The position numbers and the translations under genes are program-made. From Microbacteriaceae bacterium (lineage in GTDB: Bacteria; Actinomycetota; Actinomycetes; Actinomycetales; Microbacteriaceae), in the NCBI GenBank assembly GCA_947453465.1, contig CANGGL010000011.1, forward strand, positions 1 to 39,071: a stretch of DNA of 39,071 nucleotides. Reading direction: 5' to 3'. Positions 1 to 8,088 of this stretch are shown here, piece by piece; within the stretch, counting starts at the first letter, position 1, and the number at the start of each line of letters is the position of its first letter. The notes beneath the pieces were generated by a model. That model did no database searches and was not told where the DNA came from. It saw only the letters and a program-made list of their open reading frames with translations.

Positions 1-159
1 CTTGATTTCGTAAGCCAGACGGCGACGGCCCCAGATGTCAACGTTGTCAACAGTGCCTTCAGCATTGCGGATCACGTTTAGGAACTTATCTAGGGATGGA
101 GCGACGGTGCGTTCTTCGATCGTAGGGTCGAGGATCACCATTAGCTCGTACTTATGCAT
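1..159 (-). CDS. rpsF: 30S ribosomal protein S6 (N-terminal part, cut by window edge)
   Basis: The first 53 codons of ribosomal protein S6 are read on the minus strand from an ATG at 159-157 to the window edge. The N-terminus [12 protein letters not shown] and the later segment [18 protein letters not shown] are typical of S6, which binds the central domain of 16S rRNA together with S18 in the small subunit. A strong Shine-Dalgarno AGGAGG (175-170) sits 10 bases before the start. The gene lies downstream of pcnB on the same strand but has its own 134-base leader with RNA structure. The remainder of the gene, and presumably ssb, rpsR and rplI, lies outside the window. Confidence 0.96.
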   Translation of the reverse strand, partial: MHKYELMVILDPTIEERTVAPSLDKFLNVIRNAEGTVDNVDIWGRRRLAYEIK

Positions 160-169
160 AACTAACCCA

Positions 170-213
170 CCTCCTTTGGACTTGAGCGGCCACGGAATTT
201 CCGTGACAGGAGG
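170..213 (-). promoter_or_regulatory. Candidate S6:S18-type autoregulatory leader of rpsF
   Basis: In the rpsF leader RNA, CCUCCU (213-208) can pair with the Shine-Dalgarno AGGAGG (175-170). This encloses a hairpin CACGG-AAAUU-CCGUG (205-191) that is followed at once by an unpaired CCG (189-187). An outer stem, a hairpin, and a CCG bulge 3' of the hairpin is the known general layout of rpsF leaders bound by the S6:S18 complex, which imitate its 16S rRNA site. Here the outer stem would hide the ribosome binding site. The pairing is seen in the sequence; the function is inferred from the family. Confidence 0.5.
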
Positions 214-229
214 GTCTTGCATAGATGAC

Positions 230-242
230 TGCACAATGTGCA
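230..242. repeat. 13-bp perfect palindrome upstream of rpsF
   Basis: TGCACAATGTGCA is a perfect inverted repeat of 6-base arms around one central base. It lies between pcnB and the rpsF leader structure, where the rpsF promoter should be. No clear -35/-10 pair could be placed with confidence. It may be an operator for a dimeric regulator, or chance. Confidence 0.35.
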
Positions 243-293
243 ATCGGTTTTGTTGCAGATTGCGAGACAGGGCTCGCGCGCAACCTCTCTAGC

Positions 294-1712
294 CTAGCGG
301 CTTTGCCACCACTCAAGCAAGCGTTTTTTCGCTTCTTCCGGGCCAAGTGGGCCTTCCTCCAAGCGCAGTTCCATCAAAAACTTGTATGCCTCGCCGACCT
401 CGCGCGATGGTCTGAGTTCGAGAATTGTCATGATCTCTTCACCGGTCAGATCTGGGCGAAGTGCATTTAGCTCTTCCTCTTCCATGATCTTCACGATGCG
501 CTGCTCTAAATCGTCGTAGGCGTGTGCCAAGCGGTCGGCCTTGCGCTTGTTTCGCGTGGTCACATCGGCGCGGGTAAGGGCGTGCAAGCGCAACAGCTGG
601 TCACCCGAGTCGCGCACGTAGCGACGAATCGCCGAGTCAGTCCAGGCCTGATCGCTGTAACCAAAGAACCTTAGGTGCAGTTCGATGAGCCTGGAAACCG
701 CCTTGATGCTGTCGTTGTCGAACTTGAGCGCCTTCATGCGCTTGGTGGCCAGCTTCGCGCCAACTAGGTCGTGGTGATAGAACGAGACACCGCCGCCAGG
801 CTCGAGACGGCGAGTGGCCGGCTTGCCACAGTCGTGAAGCAGGGCCGCGAATCGAAGAATGAAGTCACCCTCGAGGTCGTAGTCCTTTTCATAATCAATG
901 GCTTGCTCAACCACGGTCAGGGTGTGCTCGAAGACATCCTTGTGGTGGTGGTGTTCATCGGTTTCAAGCTTTAGGGCCGGCAGCTCGGGCAGCACGTGAT
1001 TGGCCAGGCCGCTGTCAACCAGGGCCTCGAGGCCCTTTCGCGGGTGTTTACCCAGCATCAGCTTGACGAATTCGGCCTGAACTCGCTCGGCGCTGATGAT
1101 GTTGATGCGCTCGGCCATCGCTGTCATGGCATCAAAAGTGGCCGGTTCAATTTCAAAACCCAACTGCGATGCAAAGCGTGCGCCGCGCATCATTCGCAAC
1201 GGGTCATCGCTGAACGAGTCTTCTGGCTTGCCGGGGGTGCGAAGCACGCCATCGAGCAGGTCTTTCAACCCCTGAAAGGGGTCGACAAAAATTTTCTCGG
1301 GCAGCCGCAGGGCCATCGAGTTAACGGTGAAATCGCGGCGAAATAGGTCTTCGCTCAGGTCGTTACCGAATGCAACGTGTGGCTTTCGGCTATCCGAGTC
1401 ATATTTATCGGCTCGATAAGTGGTGATTTCCACGGTGTCATCGCCCATGCGGGCACCGATGGTGCCAAATTCGCGGCCGATGTCCCAGTGCGCATCAACG
1501 TGCGGCTTCAGGATGGCCAGGGTTTCATCCGGGGTGGCCGAGGTGGTGAAATCTAGGTCCGGTGATTTTCGGCCGAGGAACGCATCGCGAACCGGGCCGC
1601 CGACTAGGGACAGCTCGTGGCCGGCCTCGGTGAAGATTCGGCCGAGGGTGACGAAAAGCGGCGAATCGGTGATTCGCTCGAGGTTTGCTAGTGCTTCGGC
1701 CGTGGTCTGCAT
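294..1712 (-). CDS. pcnB: CCA tRNA nucleotidyltransferase
   Basis: A 472-residue class II nucleotidyltransferase that builds or repairs the 3' CCA end of tRNAs. The head domain shows GGPVRD at 38-43, the metal-binding pair D52/D54 in PDLDF, and RRDFTVNSMA at 125-134. A C-terminal HD domain with LHDCGK at 292-297 follows, typical of the actinobacterial CCA-adding enzyme (PcnA/Rv3907c type). The need for this enzyme fits the window, because tRNA-Ala is encoded without CCA. The ATG at 1712 is the only start codon after an upstream in-frame stop, although GAGGGG abuts it with no spacer, which is unusual. The gene diverges from the nudix gene 78 bases away, the conserved actinobacterial arrangement. 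Confidence 0.95.
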   Translation of the reverse strand: MQTTAEALANLERITDSPLFVTLGRIFTEAGHELSLVGGPVRDAFLGRKSPDLDFTTSATPDETLAILKPHVDAHWDIGREFGTIGARMGDDTVEITTYRADKYDSDSRKPHVAFGNDLSEDLFRRDFTVNSMALRLPEKIFVDPFQGLKDLLDGVLRTPGKPEDSFSDDPLRMMRGARFASQLGFEIEPATFDAMTAMAERINIISAERVQAEFVKLMLGKHPRKGLEALVDSGLANHVLPELPALKLETDEHHHHKDVFEHTLTVVEQAIDYEKDYDLEGDFILRFAALLHDCGKPATRRLEPGGGVSFYHHDLVGAKLATKRMKALKFDNDSIKAVSRLIELHLRFFGYSDQAWTDSAIRRYVRDSGDQLLRLHALTRADVTTRNKRKADRLAHAYDDLEQRIVKIMEEEELNALRPDLTGEEIMTILELRPSREVGEAYKFLMELRLEEGPLGPEEAKKRLLEWWQSR

Positions 1713-1778
1713 CCCCTCAATCGTGCCACAGTTGCCGGCCGGGGGTTCATTTTCAGTGTTCTAACAGGCTCGAAGGTT

Positions 1779-1784
1779 TAGAGT
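1779..1784 (+). promoter_or_regulatory. -10 element for a leaderless nudix transcript
   Basis: TAGAGT ends six bases before the ATG at 1791 and no Shine-Dalgarno is present. Transcription would therefore begin at or next to the start codon. No convincing -35 is visible. Confidence 0.5.
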
Positions 1785-1790
1785 TGCCTT

Positions 1791-2255
1791 ATGAATGCAA
1801 AGCGGCCGGGCCGCCACTTGACCAGGGTCGAAGAGACCTCGTCGGGTGGCTTTGTTCTCGCCGCGGATGGCAGCCCGCGAGTGGCGCTGATTGGCCGATT
1901 GAGCCGAAATGGCCGCATCGACTGGTGCGTGCCAAAGGGTCACCCGGAGGGTGACGAAAACCTTGAGCAAGCTGCGGTTCGTGAAATCGCGGAGGAGACC
2001 GGTCTTGAGGCCGAGATAATTCTTGGACTTGGCGACATTCACTATGAATTCTCGGCCGGCAGCAAACTGATCTCAAAGACCGTGCATCACTTTTTGATGC
2101 GCCAAACCGGCGGCGACCTAACCGTCGAAAACGACCCACAGCATGAGGCAGTTGACGTGCAGTGGTTTGAGATTGACGCCCTCGACCAAACCCTTGCGCA
2201 TGAAAATGAGCGCAGGATGGGCCGAGGGGTTCAAGAGTGGCTGGCTCGCCAGTGA
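1791..2255 (+). CDS. Nudix hydrolase (MutT4-type)
   Basis: A 154-residue Nudix pyrophosphohydrolase. The Nudix box G-x5-E-x7-R-E-x2-E-E-x-G is complete at residues 50-72 (G50, E56, R64, E65, E68, E69, G71), so catalysis and Mg2+ binding should be intact. It occupies the place of mycobacterial mutT4 next to pcnB and divergent from it. The substrate cannot be read from the sequence; oxidised nucleotides or dinucleoside polyphosphates are the usual options. The next gene begins inside its last codons. The start is an ATG without a Shine-Dalgarno behind a -10-like hexamer. Confidence 0.9.
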   Translation: MNAKRPGRHLTRVEETSSGGFVLAADGSPRVALIGRLSRNGRIDWCVPKGHPEGDENLEQAAVREIAEETGLEAEIILGLGDIHYEFSAGSKLISKTVHHFLMRQTGGDLTVENDPQHEAVDVQWFEIDALDQTLAHENERRMGRGVQEWLARQ

Positions 2256-2806
2256 ACTTTCGCACCAAATTAATCGCCGCGCTCACCGCTTCAGCGGCGA
2301 TAGCCGCTTCGATTTTTTCTCCAATTCCGGCCCAGGCCTACCAGGCATCAAGCGCGGTTTCATCGTTGCCAAAAGACATCCCGAGCATCCACATCGTGCC
2401 GGGCTCGGTGATCAACCTGGTTTCCAGCGAATCCAAGGTGCCGGTGCGCATCCAGAACGATTTCGACGCCGAGATTCGCGTCCAGGTGCACATGCTGCCA
2501 AGCAACACCCGCGTGACCGTGCCAAACGCCGTCGAGGTTGTAGTTCCGGCCAATTCTGGCCTCAACGCCCAGGTGCCGGTCAAGGCCATCGGCAATGGCA
2601 AGGTGTTCCTCATCGTCTGGCTGACCTCTTTCTCGGGTCTGCGCCTGACCGAAAACTCTCACCTTCAGATGAACGTCAACGCCGAAATTGAACTGGCCAT
2701 GCTGATTACCTTCGGCGTTGGCATCGCGGCCCTGGCCGTCATCGGTGTGCTTCGAACCCGGTCAAAGCTGCGTCGCAAGAGCCACCTAGAGGCCGACCTA
2801 TCGTGA
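2237..2806 (+). CDS. Secreted, membrane-anchored protein; shortened DUF6049-like gene
   Basis: A 189-residue protein with an N-terminal signal peptide (hydrophobic residues about 11-30, likely cleavage after AQA), an extracytoplasmic beta-rich segment and one transmembrane helix near residues 153-172, followed by a basic cytoplasmic tail. The GTG start at 2237 overlaps the nudix gene and is preceded by GAGGGG seven bases upstream; a GTG at 2252 (overlapping the nudix stop) is the alternative. The stop overlaps the murJ start (GTGA). Position between mutT4 and murJ matches Rv3909/DUF6049, usually several hundred residues long. The segment here resembles only the C-terminal part of that family: an Ig-like piece plus anchor. 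Function unknown; a link to cell-envelope work with MurJ is inferred from context. Confidence 0.7.
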   Translation: MAGSPVNFRTKLIAALTASAAIAASIFSPIPAQAYQASSAVSSLPKDIPSIHIVPGSVINLVSSESKVPVRIQNDFDAEIRVQVHMLPSNTRVTVPNAVEVVVPANSGLNAQVPVKAIGNGKVFLIVWLTSFSGLRLTENSHLQMNVNAEIELAMLITFGVGIAALAVIGVLRTRSKLRRKSHLEADLS

Positions 2807-4428
2807 GTGTCGTTAAGTCATCGATGTTGATGGCCAGCGGCACGATTCTTTCTCGCGTTCTGGGCTTCGCCCGTGCGGTGATCACCGCGGCGGCCATCGG
2901 TGTGACCACAAATGCGGCCGATGCCTTTGGCGTTGCCAACCAGCTGCCAAATAACGTCTACGCCATCATCGTTGGCGGTGTCTTAAACGCCGTTTTGGTG
3001 CCCCAAATCGTCAAGGCGCGCACCCACAAAGATGGCGGGAAGGGTTATATCGACCGCCTGCTGACCTTCATCCTGAGTATTTTCTTCATCATCTCGGTTC
3101 TGGCCACGGTTGGCGCTCCAGTGCTGGTCGCGCTCTATACCAAGGGTTGGTCTGGGCCGGAGTTGGCCTTGGCCACCGCTTTCGCCTACTGGTGCCTGCC
3201 GCAGCTGTTTTTCTACGGGCTTTATTCTCTGCTCGGTGAGGTGCTCAATGCCAAGAGCGCATTCGGGCCATTTATGTGGGCGCCGGTGCTCAACAACATC
3301 GTTGCTCTCAGCGGCCTGGTGGCCTTCATCGTGCTTTTCGGTGCCGACCCAACCGGTTCTCACGCGGTTGCCACCTGGACGGCCGACAAAATTGCCTTGC
3401 TAGCAGGCACCGCCACTGCCGGTGTAGCTGCTCAGGCTTTCATCTTGCTCTTTGCCTGGAAACGCATTGGTATTCGGTTCAACTTGAATTTCAAGTGGCG
3501 TGGTTTCGGTTTGCGCCCTGCGCTGAAGGCCGCATCCTGGTCACTCGGAATGGTTTTGGTAACCCAAATCGGTGGTTTGGTGCAGACAATCGTGGCATCG
3601 GGCACCGTTGTTTCACGTGAAACAAATGCCGGCATCGCCGGTGTGGCCGCCGCTGGCATCGCCTGGCTGATCTTCATGTTGCCCCACTCGGTTGCCACCG
3701 TGTCAATCGCCACCGCCTACTTCACCAAGATGGCGCACCACGTGAACGACGGCAACATTGATAAGTTCAAACAAGATTTCATCGATGGAATGCGCGCCAT
3801 TCTTGTCATTTCGGTCTTCGCCACCTTCGCCCTAATGTTGCTGGCCTACCCAATCTCTCGAGTCTTCGTTGGTGAGTTTCCGGCCACCGTTGCGCTGGGC
3901 AACGTCATCATCGCCATGATGATTGGGTTAGTGCCGTTCAGCTTCACCTTCATGATGCAGCGTGCGTTCTTTGCCCTCGAGGACACCCGCTCGCCATTTG
4001 TGTTCACCGTGATTCAGATTGGCCTTTACATCCCGGGCGCAATCTTGCTCTCGGTTTATATCGACCCAAGCTGGCTAGTGGTTGGTTTGTCATTGCTGAC
4101 CAGCGCCACAATCGCCATCCAGGCAGTAGTTGCCTATCTATTTTTGACCAAGAAAATTGGCTCCTTCGGCGGCTATGGTTTCGGCCTCGCCACGGTCAAG
4201 TTTTTGTCTGCCGGTTCAGTGTCGGCGGTGGCCGGTTTTGGCATGATCCAGGCTCTGGGTGGCATCTCGGTTCACTCTTTTGTGATCGACAAGGTATTCA
4301 CATCGGTGCTGAGCATGGGCCTGATTGGCTTCGTGATGTTCGCTGTCTACCTGGTGGCACTCAGATTGTTACGCGCTAGCGAGATAGACACGGTACTGTC
4401 TGGACTCAAGGGAATAGTTCGCCGCTAA
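2803..4428 (+). CDS. murJ: Lipid II flippase MurJ (MviN)
   Basis: A 541-residue polytopic membrane protein of the MATE-like MurJ family with about 14 hydrophobic helices. It moves lipid II across the cytoplasmic membrane for peptidoglycan synthesis. The N-terminus (SGTILSRVLGFARAVITAAA) is typical of the family. It lacks the C-terminal pseudokinase domain found in mycobacterial MviN. The GTG start overlaps the upstream gene by four bases, so translation is probably coupled. A perfect parS site lies within the coding sequence at 3609-3624. In many actinobacteria sigM and its anti-sigma gene follow murJ; here trxB follows directly. Confidence 0.95.
   Translation: MSVVKSSMLMASGTILSRVLGFARAVITAAAIGVTTNAADAFGVANQLPNNVYAIIVGGVLNAVLVPQIVKARTHKDGGKGYIDRLLTFILSIFFIISVLATVGAPVLVALYTKGWSGPELALATAFAYWCLPQLFFYGLYSLLGEVLNAKSAFGPFMWAPVLNNIVALSGLVAFIVLFGADPTGSHAVATWTADKIALLAGTATAGVAAQAFILLFAWKRIGIRFNLNFKWRGFGLRPALKAASWSLGMVLVTQIGGLVQTIVASGTVVSRETNAGIAGVAAAGIAWLIFMLPHSVATVSIATAYFTKMAHHVNDGNIDKFKQDFIDGMRAILVISVFATFALMLLAYPISRVFVGEFPATVALGNVIIAMMIGLVPFSFTFMMQRAFFALEDTRSPFVFTVIQIGLYIPGAILLSVYIDPSWLVVGLSLLTSATIAIQAVVAYLFLTKKIGSFGGYGFGLATVKFLSAGSVSAVAGFGMIQALGGISVHSFVIDKVFTSVLSMGLIGFVMFAVYLVALRLLRASEIDTVLSGLKGIVRR
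3609..3624. other. parS site inside murJ
   Basis: TGTTTCACGTGAAACA matches the bacterial parS consensus at all 16 positions. ParB binds this palindrome to nucleate the segregation complex near the origin. It lies in the coding sequence of murJ, about 10 kb from dnaA. Confidence 0.93.
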
Positions 4429-4488
4429 AATTGGCTTGAACTAGCAGATATCAACGAAGTAAACGGGCGAGTGCCCGAGGAGACCAAA

Positions 4489-5409
4489 GTGCGCGAAGTA
4501 ATCATCATCGGCTCAGGCCCAGCGGGTTTCACCGCCGGCATCTACACCGCTCGCGCCGGCCTCAAGCCGCTACTTATCGCCAGCTCGGTTGAAATCGGTG
4601 GCGAGCTAATGAAGACCACCGAGGTCGAGAACTTCCCTGGCTTCCCAGAGGGTTTGCAAGGCCCAGAGCTCATGGCTCACTTCCAGGCACAAGCCGAGCG
4701 TTTCGGCACCGAAATTTTGTATGAGGACGTAGTCGAAGTTGACCTCAAGGGCGACATCAAAATCGTCAAGACCGGCAACGGCGAGACCTACGAAGCCAAG
4801 ACCGTCATCCTGGCAACTGGCGCCGCCTACCGTGAGCTTGGCTTGCCTCGCGAGAAGGAGCTGAGCGGCCACGGTGTCTCTTGGTGTGCAACCTGCGATG
4901 GTTTCTTCTTCCGCGAAAAGACCATTGCCGTGGTCGGTGGCGGCGATTCAGCGATGGAAGAGGCTAACTTCCTCACCCGCTTCGCATCAAAGGTCTACCT
5001 GATTCACCGCCGCGACACCTTCAAGGCTTCAAAGATCATGCAAGACCGTGCAATGGCCAACCCAAAGATTGAAGTCATCTGGAACAGCGAGATCGCCGAG
5101 CTAAAGGGTGAGGCAAACCTTTCTGGTGTGACCTTGCGCAACACCGTTGACGGTTCAACTTCAGAGCTTGATCTAGATGGATTGTTTATCGCAGTTGGTA
5201 ACGACCCACGCGTTTGGCTGGTTGAAAACCAGCTAGAGCTAACCGCCGAGAAGTTCATCAAGGTCGAGGGTCGCTCATCAAAGACCACGTTGCCTGGCGT
5301 CTTCGCCTGTGGTGACGTAATCGACCCAACCTACCGTCAGGCAATCACCGCTGCCGGCTCGGGCTGTGTCGCGGCGCTAGACGCCGAGCACTTCCTAATG
5401 AATCACTAG
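4489..5409 (+). CDS. trxB: Thioredoxin reductase (NADPH)
   Basis: An FAD flavoprotein of 306 residues that transfers electrons from NADPH to thioredoxin. It shows the FAD-binding GSGPAG near the N-terminus, the redox-active CATC at about 133-136, the NADPH-binding GGGDSA, and the C-terminal FACGDV motif. The start is placed at GTG 4489 because GAGGAG lies six bases upstream and the product then begins MREVIIIGSGPAG as in relatives; a GTG at 4471 would add six residues but has no ribosome binding site. It is followed 27 bases later by its substrate gene trxA. Confidence 0.95.
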   Translation: MREVIIIGSGPAGFTAGIYTARAGLKPLLIASSVEIGGELMKTTEVENFPGFPEGLQGPELMAHFQAQAERFGTEILYEDVVEVDLKGDIKIVKTGNGETYEAKTVILATGAAYRELGLPREKELSGHGVSWCATCDGFFFREKTIAVVGGGDSAMEEANFLTRFASKVYLIHRRDTFKASKIMQDRAMANPKIEVIWNSEIAELKGEANLSGVTLRNTVDGSTSELDLDGLFIAVGNDPRVWLVENQLELTAEKFIKVEGRSSKTTLPGVFACGDVIDPTYRQAITAAGSGCVAALDAEHFLMNH

Positions 5410-5436
5410 TTTCAACCAACAAAAAGGGGTTCCACC

Positions 5437-5757
5437 ATGGCAAAAGACGTAACCGCAGCCAGCTTCCAGGCCGACGTTCTAGACAGCGCACGCCCAGTGC
5501 TTGTTGACTTCTGGGCCGAGTGGTGTGGCCCTTGTCGCATGGTTTCGCCAATTCTTGACGAGCTCTCTGTTGAATACGCTGACAAGATTTCGATCGTCAA
5601 GGTCAACGTAGACAACGAGCCTGCCCTTGCCGAGAAGTACGGCATCACCGGCATCCCTGCCCTTCAGGTGTTCAAAGCCGGAGAGCTTGTGAAGTCGATG
5701 GTCGGAGCGAAACCAAAGCAGGTCTTGGTCAAAGACCTAGCCGAGTTCCTCAACTAA
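5437..5757 (+). CDS. trxA: Thioredoxin
   Basis: A 106-residue cytoplasmic thioredoxin with the active-site WCGPC at residues 29-33 and the cis-proline segment GIPAL. It reduces protein disulfides and is recycled by TrxB encoded just upstream. The length is typical and there is no signal peptide. AAAAAGGGG provides a ribosome binding site. The gene is followed by a 108-base spacer with no clear terminator before the aminotransferase gene. Confidence 0.96.
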   Translation: MAKDVTAASFQADVLDSARPVLVDFWAEWCGPCRMVSPILDELSVEYADKISIVKVNVDNEPALAEKYGITGIPALQVFKAGELVKSMVGAKPKQVLVKDLAEFLN

Positions 5758-5865
5758 CTCAATTCGGTCTCTTAGCCCGTCAAATCAAGGTTTTCAAGGG
5801 TGCATTGCGGCCAATCCTTCGATAGGCTTGTCCGAATAACGTAATTCGCCCCCGGGGAGAACCAA

Positions 5866-7119
5866 ATGTCAAACGAGCCGCAGCAAGGAAACAACCTAGA
5901 TTCTTGGTTGGGCGCCTACGCCGCGCGCGCGGAGACCCTGGCTGTTTCTGAAGTTCGAGCCCTGTTCTCGGTGGTTTCCCGCCCAGAGGTAGTCTCACTT
6001 GCCGGCGGCATGCCGTACGTTTCGGCCCTCCCACAAGAACTTCTGGCCAAGGCATATCACGACATGATGGCTAAAAAGGGCAATCTGGCCATCCAGTATG
6101 GTGGCGGCCAGGGCGATCTAGTTCTCCGCGACCAAATCCGCGAGTTGATGGCCCTCGAGGGAATCCAGAGCTCTGTAGAAGACCTAGTCATTACCACCGG
6201 CTCTCAGCACGGTCTGGACCTACTTTCGGGGTTGTTCCTGGATAAGGGCGACGTCGTTGTTGCCGAGGGCCCTAGCTACGTCGGAGCGCTTGGCATCTTC
6301 CGCCACTATGAGGCGGATGTTGAGCACGTTTACACCGACCATGACGGTATGTCTCCAGAGGCGCTGCAGGAAACCATTACCAAACTCAAGGCTGAGGGTC
6401 GCAAGATCAAGTTCCTCTACCTCGTGCCTAATTTCGCCAACCCTTCCGGCGTAACCCTTTCAGCTGAGCGCCGCCCGCGAATTCTCGAGATTTGCAAGCG
6501 TGAACACATCCTGATCATCGAAGACAACCCTTATGGCCTGCTTTACTTCGACAAGCCGGTTCCAGATGCACTTCGTGCCGTTGAAGAGGACGGCGTGGTT
6601 TACCTGGGCTCGTTCTCAAAGATCTTGGCTCCCGGCTTCCGTGTTGGCTACGTTCTAGCGCCGCCGGCCATCCGCGACAAGATGGTTTTGGCTCAGGAAT
6701 CAGCTCTGCTTTGCCCTTCATCCTTCACCCAGATGATGATCAGCGAATACTTGGCAAATGCCGACTGGAAGGGCCAGATCGACACCTTCCGCGGCGTTTA
6801 CCGTGAGCGCAAGGATGCCGCATTGGCTGCCATGCATGAATACCTGCCAGATTTGCACACCACTCGCCCAGATGGCGGCTTCTACCTCTGGGTTACCCTT
6901 CCAGATGGTGTTGACTCGAAGGCTATGTTGCCTTTGGCAGTCAAAGAACTTGTGGCTTACACCCCTGGCACCGCGTTTTATGGCGATGGAACCGGGCAGA
7001 ACAAGCTTCGCGTCTGCTACTCGTACCCCACTCCTGAGAACATCAAGATTGGCATCAAGCGGTTAGCCAACGTGATCAACCTACAAACCGAGTTACTAGA
7101 GACGTTCAAAGGGAGATAA
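5866..7119 (+). CDS. PLP-dependent class I/II aminotransferase
   Basis: A 417-residue fold-type I aminotransferase. The PLP-binding lysine is K252 in SFSKILAPGFRVGY, with NPSG at 192-195, D220 for the pyridine nitrogen, and a C-terminal substrate arginine in LRVCYSYP. The overall pattern is that of the 2-aminoadipate/multiple-substrate aminotransferase group, also seen as the catalytic half of MocR regulators, but there is no DNA-binding domain here. The substrate is not determinable. GGGGAGA precedes the ATG. The ddl-like gene starts three bases after the stop, so the two are probably co-transcribed and may act on amino acids for the cell wall; this is inference. Confidence 0.9.
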   Translation: MSNEPQQGNNLDSWLGAYAARAETLAVSEVRALFSVVSRPEVVSLAGGMPYVSALPQELLAKAYHDMMAKKGNLAIQYGGGQGDLVLRDQIRELMALEGIQSSVEDLVITTGSQHGLDLLSGLFLDKGDVVVAEGPSYVGALGIFRHYEADVEHVYTDHDGMSPEALQETITKLKAEGRKIKFLYLVPNFANPSGVTLSAERRPRILEICKREHILIIEDNPYGLLYFDKPVPDALRAVEEDGVVYLGSFSKILAPGFRVGYVLAPPAIRDKMVLAQESALLCPSSFTQMMISEYLANADWKGQIDTFRGVYRERKDAALAAMHEYLPDLHTTRPDGGFYLWVTLPDGVDSKAMLPLAVKELVAYTPGTAFYGDGTGQNKLRVCYSYPTPENIKIGIKRLANVINLQTELLETFKGR

Positions 7120-7122
7120 GAA

Positions 7123-8088
7123 ATGATTCCCAAAGGTAAGGCAGCAGCAAAGCTAAAAATTCAGGTGCTGGCCGGGGGAATCTCCCACGAACGTGACATC
7201 TCGCTCAAGTCTGGCCGCAGAGTAGCCGACGCCCTCACCGAATTTGGTGCGATCGTTGTCATTCGCGAACCTGACGCAGACCTACTAGCCAACATTTTCA
7301 AAGACAAGCCAGACGTAATTTGGCCGGTACTTCACGGCGCAAGCGGTGAGGATGGAGCTTTGCGCGACATCCTGTCACTTACGGGCATTCCCTTTGTTGG
7401 CGCCACCTCTGAGGCCGCGCGCCTGGCCTGGGACAAGTCAATTGCCAAGATTTTGGTGGGCAGAACCGGAATTCAGACACCACCATCGATCACCCTGCCT
7501 AAGGAAACCTTCCGCGAGCTAGACGCCGAGAGCGTTTTGCACGCAGTGACCCAGGCAATCGCGCTTCCGGTTGTCGTCAAGCCCGCTCGCGGCGGCTCCG
7601 CCCAGGGTGTAACCATCGTCACCAAGCTTGAAGACCTAAATCGCGCGATGGTCGATGCGTATGTTTACTGCGATGTCGTCATTATTGAAAAGCTAATCGA
7701 AGGGGTCGAACTTGCCGTCAGCGTTGTCGACCTTGGGGCAGGGCCAATTGCCTTGCCAGCTGTCGAGGTTGTACCTCGCAAGGGTCACTTCAGTTTTGAG
7801 GGTCGTTACACCGCCGGTGAGACCGACTACTTCATCCCGGCTCGTCTAGATGCGAAGACCACCGACGCTGCAAAAGATCTTGCCGTGAAGGCGCATGAGG
7901 TTTTGGGTCTTCGACACCTGTCTCGCATCGACATGATTGTCGATGCTCAGGGGATCGTCTGGTTCCTCGAAGCAAACGTGCTTCCGGGTCTAACTGAAAC
8001 TTCACTTTTGCCAATGGCGATTACCGCATCGGGCAATTCTTTGGGTGAGGTTTATTACAACTTGGCCGAAGCCGCCAAACGCGGCTAA
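7123..8088 (+). CDS. ddl: D-alanine--D-alanine ligase family ATP-grasp enzyme
   Basis: A 321-residue ATP-grasp ligase. It has the N-terminal GGISHERDISL, HGASGEDG at 71-78, the ATP-binding VVKPARGGSAQG at 151-162, and the C-terminal metal/substrate segment LEANVLPGLTETSLLP at 282-297. The omega-loop residue corresponding to DdlB Tyr216 is a tyrosine (Y229 in EGRY), consistent with D-Ala-D-Ala rather than D-Ala-D-lactate formation. It makes the terminal dipeptide of the peptidoglycan stem. GGGAGA precedes the ATG. Whether it is the only Ddl in the genome cannot be judged here. Confidence 0.85.
   Translation: MIPKGKAAAKLKIQVLAGGISHERDISLKSGRRVADALTEFGAIVVIREPDADLLANIFKDKPDVIWPVLHGASGEDGALRDILSLTGIPFVGATSEAARLAWDKSIAKILVGRTGIQTPPSITLPKETFRELDAESVLHAVTQAIALPVVVKPARGGSAQGVTIVTKLEDLNRAMVDAYVYCDVVIIEKLIEGVELAVSVVDLGAGPIALPAVEVVPRKGHFSFEGRYTAGETDYFIPARLDAKTTDAAKDLAVKAHEVLGLRHLSRIDMIVDAQGIVWFLEANVLPGLTETSLLPMAITASGNSLGEVYYNLAEAAKRG

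Noticed and set aside
1789-2286. 165-codon minus-strand reading frame opposite the nudix gene
   Set aside because: It lies wholly opposite a clear Nudix gene, has no ribosome binding site and its product has arginine-rich shadow composition with no family features.
7786-7812. D-Ala-D-lactate (vancomycin-resistance type) ligase
   Set aside because: The omega-loop residue that is phenylalanine in depsipeptide ligases is a tyrosine here (EGRY), so the ordinary D-Ala-D-Ala reaction is more likely.
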